The translations under genes were made by a program, and so were the position numbers. 64,000 bases of DNA from Saccoglossus kowalevskii (lineage: Eukaryota; Hemichordata; Enteropneusta; Harrimaniidae): contig NW_003134845.1 of NCBI RefSeq assembly GCF_000003605.2, positions 129,359-193,358 of the forward strand, given 5' to 3'. Positions 42,801 through 54,007 of this stretch are shown here, piece by piece (positions within the stretch are counted from its first letter, which is position 1; each line of letters opens with the position of its first letter). The notes under the pieces were generated by a model that saw only the letters and a list, made by a program, of their open reading frames with translations, made no database searches and was not told where the DNA came from.

Positions 42801-45800
42801 TGACCAGTGTATTTTGATAACCACTGAAATTGCCTTTCCAATTTCAAACCGAGGTACACTGTCATAAATTCAAACAAGCAATACTACACAGAATATTATT
42901 ATTAAAATAATTTAAAGAACAAACACGAAATCTTCAAATTTTACACAAATCATCACAGTTATGAATGTTTCTTTTGATGACATTTTATATCAAATCAATG
43001 GGTGGGATATAATTACTGATATCAAAAGTTCTAAAACCAACATGACAAATCAAGTGAATAAAGTCTAAGATATTTAAACTTATGATATTGGCAGTAATAA
43101 AACATAATACATACATTTTCAATATGTCAGCACGTATTTTTTTGTTAGTCGGTTTGGTTTAAATCAATTTTTTAATTGCAATCAACCCAAGCATGATGTC
43201 TATTATATACACAAGTTAGTTCAAAAGCAATATTTTTATTTTAAATAGCATATATAATGAAGTGGGAAGTAAGGCAAGGATGTAATATTTCTGTCAATGT
43301 TTCCATTTTTCTCAGGGTCATCTCTGTATTCTGTCCTTCACAGAATACTAAAAATAGGTGATATTACAATAAAGTTCTTGTTACTGTAGGATTACCCGGT
43401 GTGGCGGCACGGGATAGTGAATTCCTGATCTAAAACAAATAACCTGTTGTGAGTTTAAAAATAAATGTATAACTATATTTGAGAGGGCCCAGCTAACTAT
43501 GTGTGATAGTGATAATTATGTGTTTTGATTGACAATGCTTTTTAATAAGCATGTCTCCTTGTAATTTGGTCACTGGAGAAATAATATTTGTTTGGTGAAA
43601 TGAGTAAATGCTTTTTTAATTAATGGTACATAGTAATAATTTAGCTTTTTAAATTAAAACAGATCATTTTTTTTATTATGTTGTTCAAACCCAGACAAAA
43701 ATATGGTCACCGACTATTTTTCACTCAAAAACATCAAACATCATAGATCAAACATCCACTCCAAACATCCATTTCTATTTTATTATGTTTGGTAACACAA
43801 GGTGGAAAAACCTACTTTTATATCGTTATAAGAGTACTGTTTTAGATTTTTGTTTTAATGACATTAATGTAATGAATGTTATTTTTTAGGTGACAAACGA
43901 CCAAGGTCGAGAAAAGGAAATAGGTCTTGTTAGTTTTCAAACACACAAATTAGATCAATCAATCAATCAATCTATTGATTGCTCCAGCTCTCTACAGCAA
44001 ATTGGAGGGGGGGGCTGTAAATAAAGTATACATCTAACTCTAGGATTTTATACCGGTAAATGGGTTTGTGCTATTCCATTCTATGTCTGCCTTCTCTTCT
44101 TTTTTTTCTTTTAAGGCCATCTGCTGCAGCTTATTCCACCCAAATATCTATCCATCCTTCATGTTGATTTTTCACACATACCCTCTTATCAGTTTCAAAT
44201 TGGTCCTCTTAACTTTATAGTAACTACTTTTTCATTCCTGATAATATCTTGCCACTTTTATTTTAAGCACTCTTTGGAAACACTTCATTTCAAATGGTTT
44301 ATTTCAATCCAAAGGTTCATTCAAACTGTTACTATTAAAACGTTTTTTCAAATCATACAATGGCGTACATATGATTGTTAACACATAGGATTAACACTAT
44401 TGGTAATATTTGTGTACTTACTCTCAGACCACTTTCTGAGTAAATGATGGGCAGGCCATTCAAATTACATTTCACATGATGCACTAATGCCATTCCCGGG
44501 ATTGCAGAGCCACACTAATGCAATTCCAGTTTTTATATTTAGATCTTTAATTTTATTCAGTGACGCTGTACCCTAGATAATTAAAGCTTTTCCTTTGTTC
44601 TAGTTGTTCATCTCCAATCACTGAACTGATGTCTTTTTTTTTTTTTGCTTTTTCTTAATGCTGTTGTTGACTTTCTCTATTCCTTTTTCAATGTCTTCTC
44701 TTGTTCTGCTAAATGATTAAACTATGTAGCTAATTAAAAAAAAATTGAATTCTGTCGGAATACTACTTAAAATAGCATTTGAAAAGCAAAAACAAGTTAC
44801 TGGAAGCACTGCTGTTTTTGAGTGATGATTGTCCTTTGGGAGGCTTAAAAGATATGCTGTCTGCTATAACATTTGATCCAGGAGGAAACTACTGCATGTT
44901 GTATGTGATGAATTCATGTCACGGTATCAAATCAGAATTAATACATATGACATGAATACAATTGCAAGTTTGACTAAAATACTTTTAGAAAAGTATAAAA
45001 TTGAAATACTAGAGATGCAGCAGATTTGTTTCTTCATTATTAAATCAAGTCATTAATTATTTTTTTATCAACAAATTTCATCGTTCTTCTAGGGATTTGA
45101 TAAAATTTCAAAACTGCAAAAAATTAGGAATAATCAATATTAAGGAAAACAATCTGAAATTGCTATTAAATAAATTTGAATTTCCAAAAAAAAAATTTAC
45201 CATTGAAAGAATGTAACTTTAAAAGAAATGATATTTGATGATATTTGTCATGCAAGCGTCACTATCGTATTCACGTCATAGCAGTGAGAAGCTACTGCTC
45301 TGAACTGTAATCACAGTAAAGCAGACAGTCATGCAGGAAGTCTCCAATTACAAGCCAAAGCAATAAGTTTCAAGAGTGAGATGTGTTTAAAAGCGTGCAG
45401 GTCGTACGATAAGCAAAATTCTGCAACACGATCATCTGAAAATCCATTAATTCCTGACAATTCTCGATGGCTATCGTGCTTGGTTTCTGTCTCAAAGCGA
45501 TCTCGTTATTGATTTCCTAATGATCGTCTAATGATAAGATCATAAATGAGCCAAGTTGCCATGCCAATATTCACCATTTCAAAGCAATGTACTGCATTTA
45601 TTCCTTGAAACAATCAGGTACAAAATTACAGCTTCTATAATACCGATTTAATGGTTTGCTCTCACTTTTACTTTCATAGGAAACTGTGATGAACATTTTG
45701 ATCCAGGAATTTGTTAATAAATTAAATGCACATTTTTCAATTTAACTTTTATATGGTCAAGTCAGTGTAAAAGTACATGGGGCTGGCAAGATTAAGGATA

Positions 45801-48800
45801 AGGTAAATCTCGGACCAAATAAACTGTTCAACAGATTTGTTGAACTTTTACGTTTTCAACTTTAATACAGACATTATATGTTCACGAGTCGAAGAGTATT
45901 TTTGGATATTAAGCTTTGTATTTTTCTACTTACTTTGCATTAACATGCAGCTTCCACTGACTTGTTCATAGCAGCCTTTGCCGATTCAACCATTTTATAG
46001 CAGTCTTCGCTGCCTCAAAACTTAATCTCATGTGGTTACAGCCTCCACTGTTTCTACCGGTATTTGCAGCATTTACCATTTATAACTCACTTTGCAAGGA
46101 TTCAGCTTCCGCTGATTCTCCTTTGCCTTCTGGTATCACTGTTTTTTTGTGTGTGGGTGTTATAAACATTATTATGGCATGTGAATAAAAAAAATTGAAC
46201 ATAAATAAAGGTAGTTTTTTAAGCCCTATAGCTTATTATATTTGAACCTTTTTTGTTCTTGTGTAGTAATTTTGCCACAGTATTGCATAGAATAACAAAT
46301 ATGAATAAAAATGGCCAAAAACACGATTCACAGAAAAGAAATAACATAATGTTAAACTAAGTGAAAATAAAAACACAAAAATAAATGTTTTGAGATAGAA
46401 GCACTTTTCGTAACTTCATAATATTTTTAAAATCAATAGGTAGGAAACATAAACTAACTTATGAAACAATAAATAATATCCAACTAAATTGGTGTTTGAA
46501 ATAAGAACCCATGCAAGGTACAAGCAGCTCCAATTGAGATTAGTAGACACAACATTTAATAGACACGTCACCAGAAGATGAAGTATACCCAAGGGACAGC
46601 TTGTCCTCAGACATTCAGACCTCCACATGTGAACATAGAATAAAAAAAAATTAATTTCAAGTGATAAATTGCAGATGGTAACAAACTTTATGATATTATT
46701 CCACTCATATATCATATATACCAGTAGTTAATCAATTACTCAATCATGTGGTATCATGTAATTTCATCATTTCTCAAGATTGTATGCAAATGTATATAAC
46801 TCAACTCTCAGTTAATTAAAAACATTCCTGAAGGATTTCTTATGGATAATAACACAAAAAAGGCAGATTTTTTAAAAATTCAATATGCAGTGATGTGAGT
46901 GAGGTATAAATTACCATCTACAGATAGTATCATTCTACATTACACACTGTCTAGTTAATGCAAATCAATTTTGAGAAGATTCTACCATGTAGAATTTCAA
47001 TAAAAATGCATCCAGTGTCTAGATCATCACGGAACTAAAACATTTGTGTTTCACAGCTTGTTTTTTATGGATTGACATTTGCTCTAATATTTAATCTGGG
47101 AAGTTACATGAGCCTTTAATAATTGTGAAATATCGCATTACAGTAGTTTTTTTTTTTTATTGGGGGGGGGGGGGGTTGCTGAAAAATCTTCAACTGCTGA
47201 TTAAAAAGTGATATTATTCAATACCCTAAAATGTAATAATAGCTAAGAGTGTTTGTAAGGGTATAAACAGACTGAAGTTTGTTCATCAAAATGCTGTCCA
47301 ACTAAGTGGAAAGGTATCTTCAAAAAGTTAATCAATTTTTATAATACTGCATGTTTGATTCCTATTTATCATGAACTAAACATGTTGTTCTTATAGCCTC
47401 GAAAGGGCATGCAAGTTGGTCTTTTTCATCAAAAAAATACTTCACAGGTCTGCTACAAAAGCAAAATTATTTTGTCTATGATTATAAAATAAACATTTTC
47501 GTCCATAAATTCATTGAGTGAGGATATGTCTAAGCAGAAGGTTTTTGATTTACTCCACACAATTAAAAGTTGCACAGTTTGGTTCAAATTGATTACCTAC
47601 TACAAGGTCTAAAGAAATATATTCTTGTTATACTACGGTTTGTGTTGTTTGAAATGGGCTTGATAAACTTTAGAATCTCACATTATCCATTGTAATCACT
47701 GATTATATTAGTATCATTAATAATAACAGTGATCCCATTTTCATGTACATACATGACTAATCAGTGGCCAATCAGAAGTGAATGAACTCAGCAGGAAAAA
47801 GAATGATGTAATACGCATCTGGATTCTCGAATCAATACTACATACTTTTCAATGGCTCCAGAAGATAGCGGTTAAATAGAGAGCTGAACAAAAAAACGGC
47901 GTAATTACAATAACTCCAGAGGAAACACATTGATAATCATGGTAAGCACTGCCACTCGAGGTTTTCCCAATGCAATCTTCTCAAACTGGGTGGCAGCAAA
48001 CAATGATGGATTTCCAGGGGAGACAGTGTACAAACTTCAACCTTTTCAAATGCTGATTACACTAACTAGGCAATCCAAGCAAATCATGAAGAGGGATTGA
48101 CGAGGGAATAGGTTTGAGGGAAGTATACGTGTATGTCTACAGTACACTGTACAATATTAACAACTCTGAACTTTTTTAAAACATGTCTTCTTGAAGATAC
48201 AACATGTGTGGACCATTCCAATCACATGTGGACTCACAAATTAGAACAAAAAGACCAGCTATATAAAATGTTTCAAAAGACATTAGTTGTGCAGTAAAAA
48301 TAGATTTAGAAATTGGAGTACGCATTTCCAAATTTCATTTAAGTGATTACAGACTATTCAGGATCATTTTATTCCAATTTTTAGCCGTTTAGATAAATCA
48401 GTGACTGGTTTAGAGTGAATAAAACTACACTATAAGGACTACTGCTATTTGAAATTGAAATATGATTTGTAGCAAAATAGTAGATTAAACCTACTGGTTC
48501 ACTATACTAAAACATATAGTGATGGATTTCAAAGAAGGGTTAAAGACAAATCATGCTATCTTTAAAACCTGTATTTGCTATAAAATAGTCAGACACTGTT
48601 TTATACTCTGGCAATAAATGTTGTATAATGAATACATAAACTATTCCATGGTACAGTTCTTCTATCCACAGTAAACTCGTTGTTCAATTTTCACCAAAAT
48701 AAAACACCTCTATATATTCCTTTTTAACCCTAGATACATTTTCACTGGTACAACTTTTTCAATGCTCTTGATGTGAAAATTCACTGTGTCTAGCAAAATT

Positions 48801-51800
48801 AAGACACATTTCAGAATTACTTTTATAACATACCGGTAGTACTTTCTTGACTGTCATTAACATTGAGTTGGATCAGCATGAAAAAATACCCCCTATCAAT
48901 TGTCATTTTTAGTAAGCAATGTGCATCACAGATTTGTTTCAGAACATGTTGTGATCTTATTGTTTGGCTGTGTGTGTTAAATGAAGAAATACTTCATCGT
49001 GTGGTGTGAACTACTGTAGAATTTGTTTTTTGCTATTTTCGGGATTCAGGCTTTTTTTCGACAAGTGGCTTTTTCTTATACTTTACATTAAACTCATCAA
49101 AAATCAGTGAAAACAAACTTCATACACAAACATCCAGAATGTCTTTTCAGTGAAAATTAATTCCATTTAAAATAAAGTATTTTACAGTAGCTGTTAGAAT
49201 TCCCACGAGTTAATGATTCAATTTTGTTGCCAAGCATAGGCAGGTGAGAAAAAGTTTATAAAATATAAAACACAAAAGAAAATGTGAATAGGTTGAACAC
49301 ATTCTACTCTATTGAGGAGATCATCAATCCTCCCAATTAGCTGATACTGGTTATTCACTGTATGCTTTAAGTAGGTTTTAATTGGATGTGCAAGATCAAT
49401 ATTGAACTGGTGATTACACTAACACAGCATGCCTGTCAACAAATCATTCTATTACAAAGCAGTTGCCTCTTCTTCCTAATCTAAACTGTATTTAGTAATC
49501 CCTGGCTCACTTTAATCTTGAAGCAATCATGCAACAGTCAACAGCTATGATCAATGCAGATGATGAGAAACGCGATTCTATTCAGATTTCAGTTCAACTC
49601 AGCTGTACATCCTAAATACCCTAAACGCCTGCTTGTCTAGGTTGTTTTTTCTCATTTTACAGTTAGTGATGAGTGATGCTAAGTCACATACCTTCAATTC
49701 CCCAATGTAAGTTCAACTGACTGACATGCTTATGTCAGAAGCAGGAAAAGTTCAGGTCTTGCCCTGACGATGACATGCATCAAACACAGCATATTTCACA
49801 GTCTATTTGGAAAACATGTGCGGCATAATGAGTAGATCTAACCAAGAACGCTTGAATCTAGTAAAATAAATATTTGAAGCACCTTTGATCCTAAGATACG
49901 AAAAATCACAAATGAAATTGGACTTTGTAAGCAAGTTATGAAGTGAAGCTCACTTTAATTTAATTAAACAGTTGTAGAATTTATTTTCTACCTTCAAGTG
50001 ATCATATAATTAGCAAATTAAAACAAAGGCAAAAGGTTAACATACTACACAGTCTGTTGTTCACCAGTTGTACCTATCGAACACTACATTTCAATGGACA
50101 CCTGTTGACGAATACAGCAAGGATCTGTCTCAGTTACACAAATCTATATTTGTAAAATAATTTTCTCCCCCTAACAAACCATTTATACTAGACTATTACA
50201 AAACCAATTACCCTATTTGTTGTGCATGCGCTTGCCTGAATGACAGGTGTGTCTATGATCAAATAAGTCATATTATAATGACACAATAATAAATGCATGT
50301 TTTGACTTGGTAAATTATGTGTGTTTCTACTAGAGATGCACTTCAAATGGAACAAATACAGCATGGCATTGTACATGTATTTGGATAATTACAAGCTTAG
50401 TTTGACCACACACACATAACTATCATTTCCCTAAACACATGTTCTCATAGCACAAATACAGTATACTATATATTTTATCTCACACGTCTAAAAGTGATGT
50501 TTGAGGTTCAATAAAATTACAGATAAATCATTGGTAAGCTGGTACACGTTAATGGCTTCATAATAAAGACTAATAAGACAGTGTAAAATTAGCATAAATA
50601 CACTGATTTATCACACATAATGGGAAGTATGCAGGCATTACTTACGACTGAATATAAGCCAACATGACACAAATATAGGATTTTATCGTGATGGATTGGA
50701 AATAAAGAAAACAGTGATAACCCTTGGGACAGAGTCAATTTTCAAGTTGCCAACATGAACTTATAAAATATACTAGTGTAACAGTAGCTTAAGCTCACAC
50801 ATACCCATTAAAGACACTGAAAGTTACATGTTCATCACCCAACGGTTAAATGATTGACCTGAAAGATTGAAATAAATATAAGTGGTCCAGTTTGTATGCT
50901 GTGTCTACTAAATAGATATCAATCATAACAGAATTATCCCCAATAGGTTTCCAACATTGCTCTACAATTAGTGAAATGTTGGTAGAACAGGTTATTTTCA
51001 ATTATTTAAGGCTTTTCATTATTCAACTTTTGACATTTCCGAATGAGTGAAGAAAGCATACTTCAGAGCTGCACCACAAGAGGAATACCATAGTTTCCAT
51101 TGACGCATCCCCAGGAGAACTCACTTCTTGTATAAACTTTGTGTAAAATATATTTAAATACTGCATGGTTTGCATGAAATGTAGCTAAAATTATGACGCT
51201 ACATTAATCACCAAGAAATGCTTGACAATGAATGTTATTGACTGAGAAGAAAGCATTGATGAATGAATTAAGTCAATAGACATTCCTTCTTATATAAATG
51301 CTTGTAACAATTCTCTAGATTGTAACCATATTTAGGATGCGTAACAGAACCCAAATCACAATAAATTCCACTGGTGATTTTGAACGCTGATTCAGGGGTC
51401 ATACAGTGTGTTGTTGGCTATCTAGGCACCTTTAACATGGTTTCAAGAAAATTTAGATAAAATCATTTAATTGACATTTATCAACACGATTACAGGCAGT
51501 TACAATTTTATTTTTAGAATAGTATTAATTTTTTTTTCAAATATGATTAATGTTGTCATTGTAAATCATTAGGTAAATTATTCACAGCATATTTACAGTC
51601 ACAATGGGAACTGATTTTATGTGAAATATTAACCTTCTAGTGTGCTGCTGCATAACTGTTTAATTTCAAAATAGAGCAACTTCATGTGCTAGTAGAATTG
51701 TAATGCATTTGTGTATAAATCATAATGTTAGAAGCTGGTGCAAATGGAGAAAAGGGAGTAGCAAGGGGGATTTAAGATAGATAAGCAAAATGAATCTAGT

Positions 51801-53907
51801 TGATGATGAATTTAAATTGGATAAAAATATATTCATCATTATCACCTTGTATATATTTATTGTACTTTATTAAACATGACGTCAAAGCGAAATTGACAAG
51901 GGGGTGTGAATCTCATTAGGAATGAAAATGAGGCATCTTATCAGTCAACAACTTTCCAAGGCAAATCTCTCGGGTGTTAAGCAAAAGGCAGGCCACATTT
52001 CGTGTACTTGGTATTACTAAATCGCCACAGGCAAGTTATAATCCCAGAGTTCACATCATGCAAAATACAGCTTGAATAAATAAAGGGGGAAATCAGAGAT
52101 TCTGTAGAGGTGATATTTTATGCTGAAAATCAGTTTCATTTGCATTCACCTATTGAAATACATGGTGGACAGTCACAGTCATTACTGGTACATGACAACT
52201 ACAATTAGTATCATTATTCTAGTACTGCAATTACCATCATTTTAACAGGCTTTACTGTATCAATTGATCAGGATTCACAATGGATCAGCAATAGTTAGCT
52301 TTCAACGATTTTCTGATAAGAATACTACTTGCAGTGCAGATTGATTTTAAAGGAATTATGTTGTTCCAAGAAAGTATCCTCTCAGTGCAGGGGAAATTGT
52401 TACAGAAGCTAAATTTGTAATATTAAAGCGTAATTGAAAAACACACAATGTAATTACAAGTATCGTAGACATTTCTTAAGTCACTGTCTCCCTCAATGGT
52501 GTACTATGTCAATGAAGTCAATGTGTATGAATGATAAGTCACACTCCTAAACAAAGACAGTTTTTGTATCTCAACATGATTTGAGACCATCTTTCACCAC
52601 TGAAAAGTTATATCACTTTTATGCTACTCAATGACTTTCACTACTTAGTATACACACAATGCACTATAATGATGTGTCTCTTTAAAATTGTAACAATCTT
52701 TCATGGATGAAAAGATTTGTGGAGCATAAGATATACAGGATTTTAATATCAAAACAATTGCTCATGTATGCGTTTCTGTTTTTTTTCCATAGGTCATTGG
52801 CCATATGGAGCTATTCTCTGTGATATGTACACATTTTTTGACGTCTTATGTTGCACAGCTTCCATTATGCATCTATGTACCATTTCTGTGGATCGATACC
52901 TTGCAATCACTTCTCCTATCAAGCATGCCCAGCAGTATCGTCACTCGTCTTTCCGTGTGGTCGTCAAGATTGCATTGGTTTGGATAATCAGTATTGGTCT
53001 ATCATGCCCGCTGATAGCACTGGGATTAACGGACGAGAAGAATGTACTGAATGATTATACCTGTGCACTGACAAATAATGAATTCAAGCTGTATGGTTCA
53101 ATAGTGGCTTTCTTTATACCTCTTGGGATTGTTATAGTGACGTACAGTCTCACTGTTCATAAACTACGAAAGAAAGCAGCACTTTGTTGTGACAAACCAG
53201 CAAGTTCTGCAGTGTTGCGTAGATACTCATTTCGCAGAGGTTCACAAAGTCGTCTCAATCGCCATTTTGGTGTTGGTGGCCCCACACGGTATAGTTATAA
53301 AAGAGGATCAATGTCGCAGGGCAGAGGAGCAGCTACGCCATCTACCAGTACTTGTAATTCACTTCCTATGAAGTACTTAAGTCAACAAAATGGTAACGGC
53401 ATTCACAAACCTAAAGAAGTTCATCGCAAGACGAGTAATCCTCTAAGGGGCCCGATACAAGGACTTGTAACGCCACTACGAAAGTCACTGTCTAATGCAT
53501 CACGAACTAGTGCGGTGTCAATCAGTAATGAACAACGTGCTACAAAAGTATTAGGATTGGTTTTTTTCTTTTTTGTCATCTGCTGGGCACCATTCTTCAT
53601 TCTTAATGTTTTGACAGTATTATGCACAACATGTCACTTGCCTGTACAGATTTTTGACATATGTCTTTGGTTTGGGTATGGTGCAAGCATGATAAACCCA
53701 ATCCTATACACAGTCTTCAACAAGAGATTCCGAGCTGCCTTTTTGGCTACACTCACATGTAATACCAGAGAAATTAGAGCAAGAGAACATGCAAAATGCA
53801 TGTGGTCGGGATACACACAAAACCGCGATGTTACACCTCCAAAAAGTCCCAGGCTATCAACAAGAGATGACACAGTGAGAAGTACAAAATTGAAGGCCAC
53901 TTTATAA
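39480..53907 (+). CDS. HTR2: 5-HT2-class serotonin receptor (aminergic GPCR), two coding exons joined 39480-39864 + 52793-53907
   Basis: The spliced product has 499 residues and a full class A seven-helix layout. Residues 1-65 are an extracellular N-terminus with four N-glycosylation sequons (N13, N47, N50, N54). Helix 1 is about 66-91 (N83 = 1.50), helix 2 about 100-125 (D111 = 2.50), helix 3 starts near C138 with the amine-binding D145 (3.32) and DRY at 162-164. W192 is 4.50, C219 is the loop-2 cysteine, P238 is 5.50, and helix 6 carries CWAP (392-395) followed by F396, F397 and N400. Helix 7 has W421, Y424 and NPILY (430-434), and C451 is a likely palmitoylation site. 5-HT2 signatures are NWPAL before helix 1, ASIMHLC in helix 3, G230/S231/A234 at 5.42/5.43/5.46, L221 in loop 2, and SISNEQ then KVLG before helix 6. 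The missing serines at 5.42 and 5.46 argue against a catecholamine receptor. The family signals through Gq and phospholipase C at the plasma membrane. D2-like traits (SCPL in helix 4, C149) are minor. Certain as an aminergic GPCR, likely as 5-HT2. Confidence 0.85.
40911..41474. other. Scaffold gap, 564 N, inside the receptor intron
   Basis: Undetermined bases immediately after a C-rich run (C12 at 40879-40890, then ACCC-type sequence), which probably stopped assembly. Confidence 1.
42612..42690. repeat. Fragment of the 58318-58980 repeat family in the receptor intron
   Basis: AAAATGGCCACCAGTTGGCC, then a TTTGAATCTTGAAAATAAAA stretch and ATGACCTG, parallels AAAATGGCCACCAGTCAGCC at 58829, which is followed by a TTTTGAATC...AACAAAATGAC stretch. 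The match is about 70 bases with scattered differences. Confidence 0.5.
45947..46118. repeat. Irregular cluster of a degenerate motif GCAGCYTYCRCTGAYTC
   Basis: Six related motifs lie at about 45947, 45971, 46000, 46038, 46066 and 46102, for example GCAGCTTCCACTGACTT, GCAGCCTTTGCCGATTC and CAGCTTCCGCTGATTC. Spacing varies from 24 to 38 bases, so this is not a simple tandem array. It is GC-richer than its surroundings and lies inside the receptor intron. Confidence 0.5.
47162..47175. repeat. G14 tract after a T-run
   Basis: A run of T, then ATT, then fourteen G in the receptor intron. It resembles the junction at 14406-14427. Confidence 0.9.
49012..49189 (-). mobile_element. MITE, TACTGTAAAATACTTTA family, copy D (internally shortened)
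   Basis: The 178-bp copy in the receptor intron begins TACTGTAGAATTTG and ends AAATAAAGTATTTTACAGTA. It is in the same orientation as copy A. The left half has lost about 35 bases relative to the others and is the most diverged part. Confidence 0.8.
50205..50350. mobile_element. Diverged copy of the TTTGCTCTATTA family inside the receptor intron
   Basis: ACAGGTGTGTCTATGATCAA and AATAATAAATGCATGTTTT align with 22594-22735. The right end TTCTACTAGAGATGCACTTC is a degenerate inverted terminus. It is non-coding. Confidence 0.35.
52793..53907 (+). CDS. HTR2: Receptor coding exon 2: helices 3-7, long third intracellular loop and C-terminus
   Basis: The acceptor is a pyrimidine tract ending TTTTCCATAG, and the exon begins at 52793. 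The reading frame stays open to TAA at 53905-53907. It encodes Gly129 (partly) to Leu499. The exon carries the ligand Asp145, the DRY motif, the disulfide pair C138-C219, an intracellular loop 3 of about 120 residues (253-375), the CWxP switch and NPxxY. E375 sits at 6.30, so the ionic lock with R163 is possible, and the P238/I153/F389 transmission triad is intact. The C-terminal tail (about 452-499) is short and contains TPP and KSP proline-directed sites. No intron interrupts helices 4-5, where (from memory) vertebrate HTR2 genes have one. Confidence 0.9.
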
Positions 53908-53978
53908 TGTTCATAAAATCAATCTTAACTTTCCAACAAACTAACTTAAAATGCATTCAAAATGTAATCAAACTAAGA

Positions 53979-54007
53979 AATAAATGGTGCTTAAGATAAG
54001 AAATAAA
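53979..54007 (+). terminator. Polyadenylation signals of the receptor transcript
   Basis: Two AATAAA hexamers lie at 53979-53984 and 54002-54007, about 70 and 95 bases after the receptor stop codon. AATAAA is common in AT-rich DNA, so their position is the main support. A much longer 3' UTR cannot be excluded. Confidence 0.45.

Larger units (their letters stand above)
39865..52792 (+). other. 12.9 kb phase 1 intron of the receptor gene
   Basis: The intron is bounded by GTAAGC and TTTTCCATAG. It contains a 564-base scaffold gap, a fragment of a dispersed repeat (42612-42690), an inverted-repeat element (49012-49189), a fragment of the TTTGCTCTATTA family (about 50205-50350), a G14 tract (47162-47175) and a set of degenerate repeated motifs (45947-46118). 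The rest is AT-rich and has no ORF that I believe. Blocks 45240-45560 and 51870-52080 are somewhat GC-richer and could be regulatory, but this is inference. Confidence 0.85.

Noticed and set aside
39480-53907. Reading the receptor as dopamine D2-like
   Set aside because: SCPL and Cys 3.36 point that way, but G5.42/A5.46, ASIMHLC, NWPAL and SISNEQ with KVLG are 5-HT2 features.
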